Positions 1-5,807 of a stretch of 6,082 nucleotides of DNA are shown one piece after another. The notes under the pieces are model-generated. The model searched no databases and was not told the origin of the DNA. It saw nothing but the letters and a program-made list of their open reading frames with translations. The position numbers and the translations under genes are program-made. Each line of letters begins with the position of its first letter. Positions within the stretch are counted from its first letter, which is position 1. The stretch is from an uncultured Sphingomonadales bacterium (GTDB lineage: Bacteria; Pseudomonadota; Alphaproteobacteria; Sphingomonadales; Sphingomonadaceae), in the NCBI GenBank assembly GCA_903958285.1, contig CAJBSR010000188.1, forward strand, positions 1 through 6,082, read 5' to 3'.

Positions 1-49
1 ATCTACACAGGCGAAGACACTATTTCCCTACACGACGCTCTTCCGATCT
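1..49 (+). other. Illumina TruSeq P5-side adapter (sequencing artefact)
   Basis: This stretch is library adapter, not genome. Bases 1-8 match the end of the P5 flow-cell sequence. Bases 9-16 (AGGCGAAG) sit where the i5 index belongs and match, from memory, TruSeq HT index D505. Bases 17-49 match the TruSeq read-1 primer through its terminal GATCT, with one mismatch (A instead of C at 22). Translated on the minus strand it gives IGRASCREIV, nearly the well-known adapter-derived peptide IGRASCRERV seen in contaminated protein databases. Real insert sequence starts at 50. Any gene call that uses bases 1-49 is wrong. Confidence 0.97.
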
Positions 50-361
50 GGATCCAACTTTCGACCCATAGTTGACAACAAAGGGGTGGATCTAAACCGA
101 TACGAAGTCGACCTTCAAGAATGCCAAGTATATGCCAAACAGACCGCCAACGCAGGCAAGTCAGCTGCAGCCGGTGCCGCTGCTGGAGCTGCGCTCGGTT
201 TGGCATTGGCCCTTATTGGCGGCGGCGGTTATAAAAAAGGAGCCTCAGCAGGGGCTGGCGCCTTGGTCGGAGGCGTGTCAGCTGGCGCTCAAGGCGAAAC
301 AAACCAGCGAAATATCATTCGCACTTGTCTTAATGGCCGTGGCTACAAAGTGTTGCAGTAG
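50..361 (+). CDS. Glycine-zipper family envelope protein, 5' end missing
   Basis: This is a partial gene: frame open from the first insert base, stop TAG at 359-361, 103 codons visible. A GTG at 86 could serve as a start, but the codons before it read NFRPIVDNKGVD. That matches the conserved RPIVD-x-KGVD segment which, in this family, follows a short signal peptide or lipobox, so the true start lay upstream and was lost at the adapter. After it come a YEVDLQECQVYA segment, two Ala/Gly-rich stretches with GxxxG-type spacing (about residues 37-57 and 64-79 counted from base 50), and a C-terminal RTCLNGRGYKVLQ. Two cysteines (residues 25 and 93) flank the zipper. Glycine-zipper proteins are small envelope proteins that insert in or lie on membranes; the precise role of this family is unknown. 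Family assignment comes from recognised motifs, not from a search. Confidence 0.82.
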   Translation, partial: GSNFRPIVDNKGVDLNRYEVDLQECQVYAKQTANAGKSAAAGAAAGAALGLALALIGGGGYKKGASAGAGALVGGVSAGAQGETNQRNIIRTCLNGRGYKVLQ

Positions 362-569
362 AATTTTGTATCAACTTCCTAGTACCATTCTGGCAATCCA
401 GTCGATCTGCTCCCAAGCGAACATCTGGCGCGCACATAGACGTTCCAGCCGGTGCCATTGCAGATGCCAAGACGGTAGTGGGGTTCTAGCTAAATGCCTC
501 GTCAGCAGAGTGCGGACCTCAAAACTCGGACAATAAAGGCGGCGATTCCGTCAACAAGGGGAATATTCA
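362..569. other. Intergenic region, no supported gene
   Basis: This 208-base gap lies between two same-direction genes. Short frames are open on both strands, but none has a ribosome binding site together with a recognisable product. I see no GC-rich hairpin followed by a T-run. A promoter for the downstream gene probably lies near its right end (CAATAA at 531-536 is a possible -10-like element), but no acceptable -35 box pairs with it. Confidence 0.5.
556..562 (+). promoter_or_regulatory. Ribosome binding site of the DUF2846-like gene
   Basis: AAGGGGA lies 7 bases before the ATG at 570. It supports that start and translation of this gene independently of the upstream one. Confidence 0.7.
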
Positions 570-1079
570 ATGATCCGTAATTTGGTCTTTAAGTCGGTGG
601 TCGCGCTCGCCCTAACCTCCACTCAAGCGTTTGCAGCGGAGAAGAACGAGACCCCCTTCGCCCCCATTGCCATCCCAGCTCCGCCTGAGGGTAAGGGGCA
701 AGTTGTTTTCTTTCGACCTGGCGGCATGGGCTTTGCCATTGGTTGTTCCGTCAAAGAGAAGGGCCAGAGGGTGAGCTCCCTAGGCGCTGGTCGCTACTTC
801 ATAATGGTCGCTGGACCCGGGCGACATGAATTCACGGTAAAAAGTGAGGCTAAGGATACTCTCGCGCTCGAAGTCGAGGCCGGTGAAACTCAGTACGCCG
901 CCTGCCAAATAAAGATGGGTATCATGTTAGGCCGCCCCGACCTTGCCCAGTCTTCTGAGGCCGAGTTCCGTAAACACGGCAAGCTGAAGCTTGTTGACGC
1001 GGATGATATGGGTCCTGGCGAAGGGGCGCTTCGTCCAGAGCAACTCGCCGCAGCTCTGGCGGCTTCCTCCGAAAAATAG
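570..1079 (+). CDS. Secreted DUF2846-like protein
   Basis: The product is a 169-residue protein with a clear Sec signal peptide: MIRN, a hydrophobic core (residues 5-18) and AFA at 20-22, with probable cleavage before AEKNE. The ATG at 570 has a well-spaced Shine-Dalgarno. Residues 43-112 look like the DUF2846 fold: GQVVFFRPGG, a segment with G65-Q-R-V, L-G-A-G-R-Y-F at 71-77, the PGRHEF turn at 83-88 and a VEAGETQYAAC strand at 102-112. This family consists of small beta-rich envelope proteins of unknown function, often lipoproteins. This one has no lipobox cysteine at the cleavage site, so it is probably a soluble periplasmic protein. The only two cysteines, C59 and C112, lie inside the domain and could form a disulphide. 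The C-terminal tail (about 140-169) is acidic, then Ala-rich. It follows another envelope protein gene by 208 bases, so a shared transcript is possible but not shown. The domain call rests on motif memory. Confidence 0.8.
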   Translation: MIRNLVFKSVVALALTSTQAFAAEKNETPFAPIAIPAPPEGKGQVVFFRPGGMGFAIGCSVKEKGQRVSSLGAGRYFIMVAGPGRHEFTVKSEAKDTLALEVEAGETQYAACQIKMGIMLGRPDLAQSSEAEFRKHGKLKLVDADDMGPGEGALRPEQLAAALAASSEK

Positions 1080-1392
1080 GAAAACCCGTCAGCAACTTCG
1101 AATTTTTCCATAGCAGGACAATTAAGCCACTAAACATTGACGACCGCCTCGCTACAATGAGTCTACCGACAAAGTGCCTCTTTTGCGACGATTCGTATCT
1201 CAATGCTTACGGCGCTGCCAATATATTTGCCGTCTGTCTGCAGCTTACAGAACGGTCCGACTCGTTTACTGGCGCCCAGCATCGCGCAGACTTAGCTCGG
1301 TGCGCTCTTTCGTCCAACCGGTGCTTTTGCTCTGGCAAGATGCCTTTGCGGAACCACAGGCGTTTCGGCATGGAGGAGCCTTCAACCGTTCC
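1080..1392. other. Gap between convergent genes, nothing supported
   Basis: This 313-base stretch separates the end of the DUF2846-like gene from the end of the hydrolase gene. Its left part is AT-rich (line 1081-1140 is about 38% GC). The only symmetry near the gene end is GAAAAAT (1071-1077) against ATTTTTC (1102-1108), which are 24 bases apart. That is too AT-rich and widely spaced to be called an intrinsic terminator. Frames open here (for example + from 1157) lack a ribosome binding site, read into the antisense of the hydrolase and give no recognisable protein. No tRNA or insertion-sequence end was seen. Confidence 0.6.
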
Positions 1393-2295
1393 TCAGTCTC
1401 GAAGGAATGCCGCCGCTTCTGCGAGAGCCGCATCCGCTTCGGTGAGCTTGCCCATGAAGGTGTGCCAGACATGCGGCATATCTGGCCACAGCGACAGGCG
1501 AACCGGTCGACCGAGTGCCCATGCCCGCTGCGCGAACGCGAGAGCCTGTCCGCGCAGCGTCTCGGCGGCGCTCGCCTGGATCAACGTCGGCGGCAACTGC
1601 GCTAGCATCCTGTCATCAGCCATGATCGGACTGATCGCTGGATCGCCGGGATGGCGCCCGGGCGCATAGAGCTGCGCGACGAAGTCCATACCCTCGCCCA
1701 TGACAGCCGGATCGTCGAGTTCACCGACGAAGCCGCCGGAAATCGGCGTGACCCCCAGAAATGGGCTGATCAACAGCAGCCGGTCGGGAGGCGATGTGTC
1801 TCCCGCCGTATCGAGGCCGAGCGCTATCGCTGCGGCAAGATTGCCACCCGCTGAGTCGCCCGCAAGCGCCAGCCGCGCGCACGATTTTGCTCCGTAAGGC
1901 CCGTTCGCTCTTGCGAAGGCCAGCGCCTCCACGCAATCGGTCAGCCCTGCGGGGAAGGAGTGCTCCGGAGCAAGCCGGTAATCCGGCACAAGAACTGCAA
2001 GGCCACTTAGGACGGCCAGTTCGGCTGCGATCGCCCGGTGAGTGTTCAGCGATCCTGCAACCCACGCCCCGCCGTGGCAATAGACGACGCGCCCTTCTCC
2101 GGCAATGGGCGGCACCAACCACTCCGCTGCCATCGCCCCGATCTGGACCGGGACGACCCGGCAGGCTTCGAGACCCGCTCCGGTACATCCCATGCCGTAG
2201 CCTTCCACCTTTGCGCGGATAGCGGATATGGGATCCATGCTCTCGTCCGGCTCGCGCCGAAGATGCGCAAAAACATCGGCAAGTTCGCTGCGCAC
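1393..2295 (-). CDS. Alpha/beta hydrolase, hormone-sensitive-lipase family esterase
   Basis: This is a probable cytoplasmic carboxylesterase of about 300 residues, the usual length for the family. Counting from the GTG at 2295, the oxyanion-hole motif is HGGAW at 74-78, in place of the usual HGGGF/Y. Next come VPDYRLAPEHSFPA (103-116), the nucleophile elbow GDSAGG (146-151, Ser148), a probable acid E245 (ASAAETL) and the catalytic His275 (MPHVWH). The frame stays open to an ATG at 2382, but that start would overlap the receptor gene by 83 bases. The GTG at 2295 lies 4 bases after the receptor stop and has GGAGG (2306-2310) 10 bases before it, so I prefer it. ATG 2238 is an alternative (281 residues). 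Tight spacing to the receptor implies one transcript and probably coupled translation. The family cleaves short-chain esters and sometimes lactones; this substrate is unknown. No signal peptide was seen. Confidence 0.9.
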   Translation of the reverse strand: MRSELADVFAHLRREPDESMDPISAIRAKVEGYGMGCTGAGLEACRVVPVQIGAMAAEWLVPPIAGEGRVVYCHGGAWVAGSLNTHRAIAAELAVLSGLAVLVPDYRLAPEHSFPAGLTDCVEALAFARANGPYGAKSCARLALAGDSAGGNLAAAIALGLDTAGDTSPPDRLLLISPFLGVTPISGGFVGELDDPAVMGEGMDFVAQLYAPGRHPGDPAISPIMADDRMLAQLPPTLIQASAAETLRGQALAFAQRAWALGRPVRLSLWPDMPHVWHTFMGKLTEADAALAEAAAFLRD

Positions 2296-2299
2296 GGGA

Positions 2300-4477
2300 T
2301 CAAAACCTCCGTTCGAGGCCGATGCCAAAGTGGCGTGGTGGCTCGAGTGAGGCAACGCGCACAGAACCCAGCAGCGGTGCAACCGCTGCGAGTGAAGACA
2401 GCACCTTGCGATCGGTGAGATTGCGGGCGAAGATATTTACCGCCCAGCGATCATCCGCGCTGGTCCAGACTGCCCCCAAATCGAAGCGGGCAAAACCGCC
2501 CTGCCGCGCATCAGCAGTGTTGAACTCGGTGAAGAAGTACTCGGAGCGCCACTGCATTGCGCCACCAAAGTCGAGCCGACTGCCGCCTGCCAGATCCGCG
2601 CGGTATTGCACCGAGACCGTGCCTTGCCAGCGTGACGTAAGCGGCAGTCTATTTCCCGAGACATTGAAGTCCTGAAATCCCCGGCGTTGGTCGGTCGAGA
2701 CGAAGGTGCCGAAACTTGCATCCATCCAGCTTCCCGATAAGCCGAGTGTTAGTCCGGGAGCGGGCCTGACTTTGGCTTCCAGTTCAAGTCCGTTGATTCT
2801 TGCCGAGGTGGCATTGGCAATGATCTGACTGATGGGGCCGATCCGCACGATCTGAAGGTCGCTGTAGTCCGAGGTGTAGCCAGTGAGATTAAGCGTCCAG
2901 CCTGCGCCAGATAGCCGCGCCCCGGCTTCAAAGGTGACGTTGATCTCTGGATTGACCGCCGGGGTAAATGCCCCGACATTAAGCGCGCCCGATTTGAACC
3001 CGCGCGCGGCCGATGCATAGAGCAGCACATTATCTGAGGGGGTGAAGTCAAGACCCGCCTTGCCGGACCATTCGCCCCAGCCATCGCTTTGTTGACCGGT
3101 GATGGGGGGAGCAAAGAAAGTCAGAAACTCGCTCGCCTGCTTTTGGTCATCGCTATAGCGCCCGCCAATCCGCAACGCGACGGTGTCTGACAGTGCCAGC
3201 TTTCCGTCGGCATAAGCGGCCAGCGCTTCGGTCGTTACCGTGCCGCCACCAGCAAAGGTGAACGGGAAAGGGAATGTCAGCGGCAGACGCGGATCCAGAA
3301 ACGCGCCGGGCAGAAATCCCTCGACAAACGTCGTGCGGGACTGACGGAAACGCAGCCATATCGCGCCTGCCAGCCAGTCGAGCTTGCCACTACTGCCTTT
3401 GACATAGGCCTCGACGCTGCTCTGGCTGCTATCTGTGTCGAGCGAGGAGGTGCTGACGGTACGCTCGGTGCCGTCCTGATCAAAACTGATGAAACGGTCT
3501 GAGCCGCGGGTATCAGCGATCAGTGCCAGTTCTGCCGCACCGATCGGCTGTTCGAGCCGCCCCGTTACCGACCACACATCGCGGCGGTTCATTGAACCCT
3601 GGCTCTTGAAAGAGCGAGGCGCGGCAGACGGGCGCACGCCGAAGAGCAGCTCTGCAGGATGCGGTAATGGGTCGGGCAGGATTCTCAATGCCGGACCGGC
3701 GTCGTTCTGCGTATAGCCGTTGGCGGTCAATTGCAGACGGCCTTCGCCAAGCGGCACGGCGATCTGCAGGCGACCGGCGAAGCTCTCCTCCGCATCGCCG
3801 CGATCGGGTGCGCCGGGCTTACCGGCGAGTTCGTTTCGGGTGTAGCCTGAAAGTTTGCGATACTGTGCACTCGCCCGCGCAGTGGTTCCGCCGAAGAGCC
3901 GTCCGGACAATACGGTGTCGCCCTGAACCCGGCCAAAATCCCCAAGCTGCAAGCCGATGCGGCCCTCGAAAGTCTCACTCGGCGCGGCGGAAACAAGATT
4001 CACCGCCCCACCGGTTGCGTTGCGCCCATAAAGCGCACCCTGCGGCCCACGCAGCACCTCGATCCGCTCAAGATCAAGAAAGGCAACGCCGGTCGCCTCC
4101 TGATCTGACAGGTAGACCCCATCGGCATAGGTCGCCACGCCAGGATCTCCGCCGGGGGCGAAGAAGTTGTTGCCTACCCCGCGAATGAATATCTGGGTGA
4201 TGCCGAAGCTCTGCGCGAAGCTGAGACTGGGCACCTGCTGGGCGAGTTCGGCCAGGCCCTGATTGCCTTTCTGCCGAATGCTATCACCGTCCAGCACAGA
4301 CAGCGCGAGCGGGGTGTCCTGGACGCTGCTGTTGCGTCGCTCGGCTGTGACGATGATCTCGTCTGGTTCGACCTGACCGGCCGCGGCTGCGCCGGAGCCA
4401 TCCTGAGCAGCTGCACCGGATGCCGCGACCAGCGAAAGCAATGATATTGCGCTCCCAAAGAATAATTTGTTTCGCAT
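2300..4477 (-). CDS. TonB-dependent outer-membrane receptor
   Basis: This 725-residue protein is full length for the family and imports a ligand across the outer membrane using energy from TonB/ExbB/ExbD. A signal peptide occupies residues 1-24 (hydrophobic core 10-20, AAA before QDGSG). A TonB-box-like segment DEIIVTAERR follows at 39-48. The plug domain runs to about 160, with TPLALSVLDG (55-64), IRGVGNN (98-104), YADGVYLSD (117-125), ERIEVLRGPQGALYGRNA from 137 and TGGAVN at 155-160. The rest alternates strands of a 22-stranded barrel and ends in FARNLTDR and a terminal Phe (ERRF), the outer-membrane insertion signal. There is no N-terminal secretin-like extension, so it is a simple transporter and not a transducer. 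The start has a strong ribosome site. It is the first gene of an operon with the esterase and diverges from an AraC-type regulator. The ligand cannot be read from sequence; the neighbouring esterase hints at an ester or lactone. Confidence 0.95.
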   Translation of the reverse strand: MRNKLFFGSAISLLSLVAASGAAAQDGSGAAAAGQVEPDEIIVTAERRNSSVQDTPLALSVLDGDSIRQKGNQGLAELAQQVPSLSFAQSFGITQIFIRGVGNNFFAPGGDPGVATYADGVYLSDQEATGVAFLDLERIEVLRGPQGALYGRNATGGAVNLVSAAPSETFEGRIGLQLGDFGRVQGDTVLSGRLFGGTTARASAQYRKLSGYTRNELAGKPGAPDRGDAEESFAGRLQIAVPLGEGRLQLTANGYTQNDAGPALRILPDPLPHPAELLFGVRPSAAPRSFKSQGSMNRRDVWSVTGRLEQPIGAAELALIADTRGSDRFISFDQDGTERTVSTSSLDTDSSQSSVEAYVKGSSGKLDWLAGAIWLRFRQSRTTFVEGFLPGAFLDPRLPLTFPFPFTFAGGGTVTTEALAAYADGKLALSDTVALRIGGRYSDDQKQASEFLTFFAPPITGQQSDGWGEWSGKAGLDFTPSDNVLLYASAARGFKSGALNVGAFTPAVNPEINVTFEAGARLSGAGWTLNLTGYTSDYSDLQIVRIGPISQIIANATSARINGLELEAKVRPAPGLTLGLSGSWMDASFGTFVSTDQRRGFQDFNVSGNRLPLTSRWQGTVSVQYRADLAGGSRLDFGGAMQWRSEYFFTEFNTADARQGGFARFDLGAVWTSADDRWAVNIFARNLTDRKVLSSLAAVAPLLGSVRVASLEPPRHFGIGLERRF
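2306..2310 (-). promoter_or_regulatory. Ribosome binding site for the hydrolase, inside the receptor gene
   Basis: GGAGG on the minus strand lies within the last codons of the receptor gene, 10 bases before the GTG at 2295. It decides between the three possible hydrolase starts and fits translational coupling across the receptor stop codon. Confidence 0.6.
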
Positions 4478-4483
4478 TGTCGA

Positions 4484-4497
4484 TCCTCCCCTCCTTT
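4484..4497 (-). promoter_or_regulatory. Double Shine-Dalgarno of the receptor gene
   Basis: On the minus strand AAAGGAGGGGAGGA holds two overlapping purine-rich sites. The nearer, GGGAGGA, is 6 bases from the ATG at 4477, which is optimal spacing. This fixes the receptor start and predicts strong translation. Confidence 0.8.
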
Positions 4498-4561
4498 GAT
4501 CGAGACGAGGTTAGGCTTGGCAGTCGAGGTGAGGGAAGGACGGCAGCGCATACGCAAAGCG

Positions 4562-4595
4562 GACAAATTCGCTCAAATTTGTCATTGATTTTGTC
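4562..4595. promoter_or_regulatory. Candidate operator in the divergent promoter region
   Basis: GACAAATT (4562-4569) and AATTTGTC (4576-4583) form a perfect 8+8 inverted repeat with a 6-base spacer. A third near copy, ATTTTGTC (4588-4595), follows in direct orientation 12 bases downstream of the second arm. CAAATT also recurs directly at 4564 and 4574, exactly 10 bases apart, which is one helical turn and suits the two-helix DNA reading of AraC-family proteins. The element lies within the 142 bases between the divergent receptor and regulator starts. On the minus strand a weak -10-like TATGCG (4547-4552) lies just downstream, so the element would overlap the receptor's -35 region, as expected for an activated promoter. 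Binding by the adjacent regulator is inference. The symmetry itself is directly visible. Confidence 0.6.
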
Positions 4596-4619
4596 GGTGT
4601 CGTAAGCGAGCATGTTTGT

Positions 4620-5576
4620 GTGACCATGCAGATTCCCTTTGCCTTTCTTGGCACGTTGCTGGGCGATACAAGGGCGCGTGCGATGCTCGCCGCAGCTGGT
4701 TTACCTGACGAAGATAAGCCGATCAGACACCTCGATTTCTGGCGGTTGCTGCGCAATAATATCGAACAGACCGGCGACGAGCGGCACGAAATTTGGCCTG
4801 GTCCAGTGCCCTATGGCAGCTTCGAACTGCTGCTCGCGTCGATGCGACTGGGGTACGATCTCGGCGATGGCTTGGTGCGGATGGCCTCGGCGTCGCGGAT
4901 CGTTTGGCCCGATCTGCCGCTAGCGGTCCGGCGCGGGCAAGATCTGCGGTTGCAAGTGCCGGGCATAGCCAGCTTCCCTGCGCAGCGGCGGCTTTATGTC
5001 GAGATGGTGATACTCGTGCTTCACACTGCTTGCTGCTGGATGGCAGGCCAGAAACTCGTACCCCGTCGCCTGATTGCGCCGCGTGATGATGCACCGGGCA
5101 ATGGTGCGGCGCTCGCTCTACTCGGCTGCCCGGTGATAAGGCGCGGTAGCGACATGGAACTGGTCTACCCAGTGGAGTCTGCAAGTATTAGGATCGTTGC
5201 CGATCGCTTCGACTTATGGCCGAATATGCTGTTTGAAACCTACCGGCAAATAATGGACGAGCCGCCTTCCCAGGTTGGCACTGCCGATCAGGTGATAGAC
5301 CTGCTGCGGCAGGCACCGCTCGATCAGGGGACGCTTGCCGAGATGATGGGTCTTTCGGCAGCAACTCTGCGGCGCCGTCTGGCCGAAGAAGGTCACAGCT
5401 TTCGAGACCTTGTTAGCCACGTTCGTCAGGAGCGGGCGCTTGCGGCGCTGAAGACCGACATGGGCCTTGAGGATCTGGCGGCTAGTCTCGGCTATTCCGA
5501 AGCGCGCAGCCTGCGCCGCGCCACCCGCCGCTGGTTTGGGGCCTCCCCGAGTGCGCTTCGCAAGTTCAAGATGTAG
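4620..5576 (+). CDS. AraC-family transcriptional regulator with ligand-binding N-terminal domain
   Basis: This 318-residue regulator is of the AraC subgroup with an N-terminal arabinose-binding-like domain (Pfam PF12625 type, as in OruR, ArgR and VirS). The N-terminal half includes GSFELLLASMRLGYDLGDGLVRMAS (66-90) and a later LLGCPVIRRGSDMELVYP stretch (167-184), the 'gCPv.F' region of that domain. The C-terminal DNA-binding domain has helix-turn-helix 1 at about 236-257 (GTLAEMMGLSAATLRRRL) and helix-turn-helix 2 at about 283-306 (LEDLAASLGYSEARSLRRATRRW), followed by FGASPSALRK. That ending is the family signature. GTG 4620 is used here because the weak purine stretch AAGCGAG (4604-4610) is 9 bases upstream. 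ATG 4626 would remove only two residues and is equally possible. It diverges from the receptor-esterase operon across the candidate operator, so it probably activates that operon and perhaps controls itself. The inducer is unknown. Confidence 0.92.
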   Translation: MTMQIPFAFLGTLLGDTRARAMLAAAGLPDEDKPIRHLDFWRLLRNNIEQTGDERHEIWPGPVPYGSFELLLASMRLGYDLGDGLVRMASASRIVWPDLPLAVRRGQDLRLQVPGIASFPAQRRLYVEMVILVLHTACCWMAGQKLVPRRLIAPRDDAPGNGAALALLGCPVIRRGSDMELVYPVESASIRIVADRFDLWPNMLFETYRQIMDEPPSQVGTADQVIDLLRQAPLDQGTLAEMMGLSAATLRRRLAEEGHSFRDLVSHVRQERALAALKTDMGLEDLAASLGYSEARSLRRATRRWFGASPSALRKFKM

Positions 5577-5583
5577 GCACCTT

Positions 5584-5595
5584 TTGCCGCGGCAA
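5584..5595. repeat. 12-base perfect palindrome after the regulator gene
   Basis: TTGCCGCGGCAA lies 8 bases after the regulator stop. It has no loop and no following T-run, so it is a poor intrinsic terminator. It could still be a transcript-end structure or a chance palindrome. The rest of 5577-5807 shows no supported gene. Confidence 0.35.
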
Positions 5596-5807
5596 GTGAA
5601 AGGAGACGCCGAACATTGAGCAGTCACGGAGTTGACTAAGTCTTCACGATTGCGAGGTGGAAACATTCCGCTGCCCACCTTTCTGGTTCGCATTTACCCA
5701 GTCCCAACATTGGTCGATCTCTGGCCAGAAACGTTCTTAAGCGTGACCAATGTCAACGAAGCACCCCCCTTCTCTTCGGCTTCGCAGTCGATGAACGTTG
5801 CACCCAA

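Noticed and set aside
168..456. CAGCCGGTGCC repeated at 168-178 and 446-456
   Set aside because: It is a single 11-base match with diverged flanks in GC-rich sequence, most likely chance.
1071..1108. GAAAAAT / ATTTTTC symmetry at the end of the DUF2846-like gene as a terminator
   Set aside because: The arms are only A/T pairs plus one G-C, 24 bases apart, with no GC-rich stem. Stability would be negligible.
1266..1472. Minus-strand frame containing TGWTKERTEL, faintly like the start of GcrA-type regulators
   Set aside because: The similarity is a few residues at the C-terminal end of the frame, not at the start as in GcrA, and it overlaps the esterase 3' end.
1157..1669. Forward open frame of 170 codons between the convergent genes
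   Set aside because: It has no ribosome binding site, more than half of it is antisense to the esterase with its conserved motifs, and the unique part gives no recognisable protein.
4612..4623. ATG TTT GTG TGA mini-frame overlapping the regulator start as a leader peptide
   Set aside because: A three-codon frame is expected by chance and it has no clear ribosome site of its own.
1721..5184. Several long open frames antisense to the receptor, esterase and regulator (for example 1721-2188, 3667-4188 and 4723-5184)
   Set aside because: These are typical shadows of GC-rich genes: Arg/Ala/Pro-rich translations with no motifs and no ribosome sites, opposite genes with clear family signatures.
5599..5637. 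AAAGGAG followed by a TTG and a seven-codon frame after the regulator
   Set aside because: The ribosome-site-like sequence is good but the frame ends at once in TAA. At most it is a relic of a lost gene start, with nothing to identify it.
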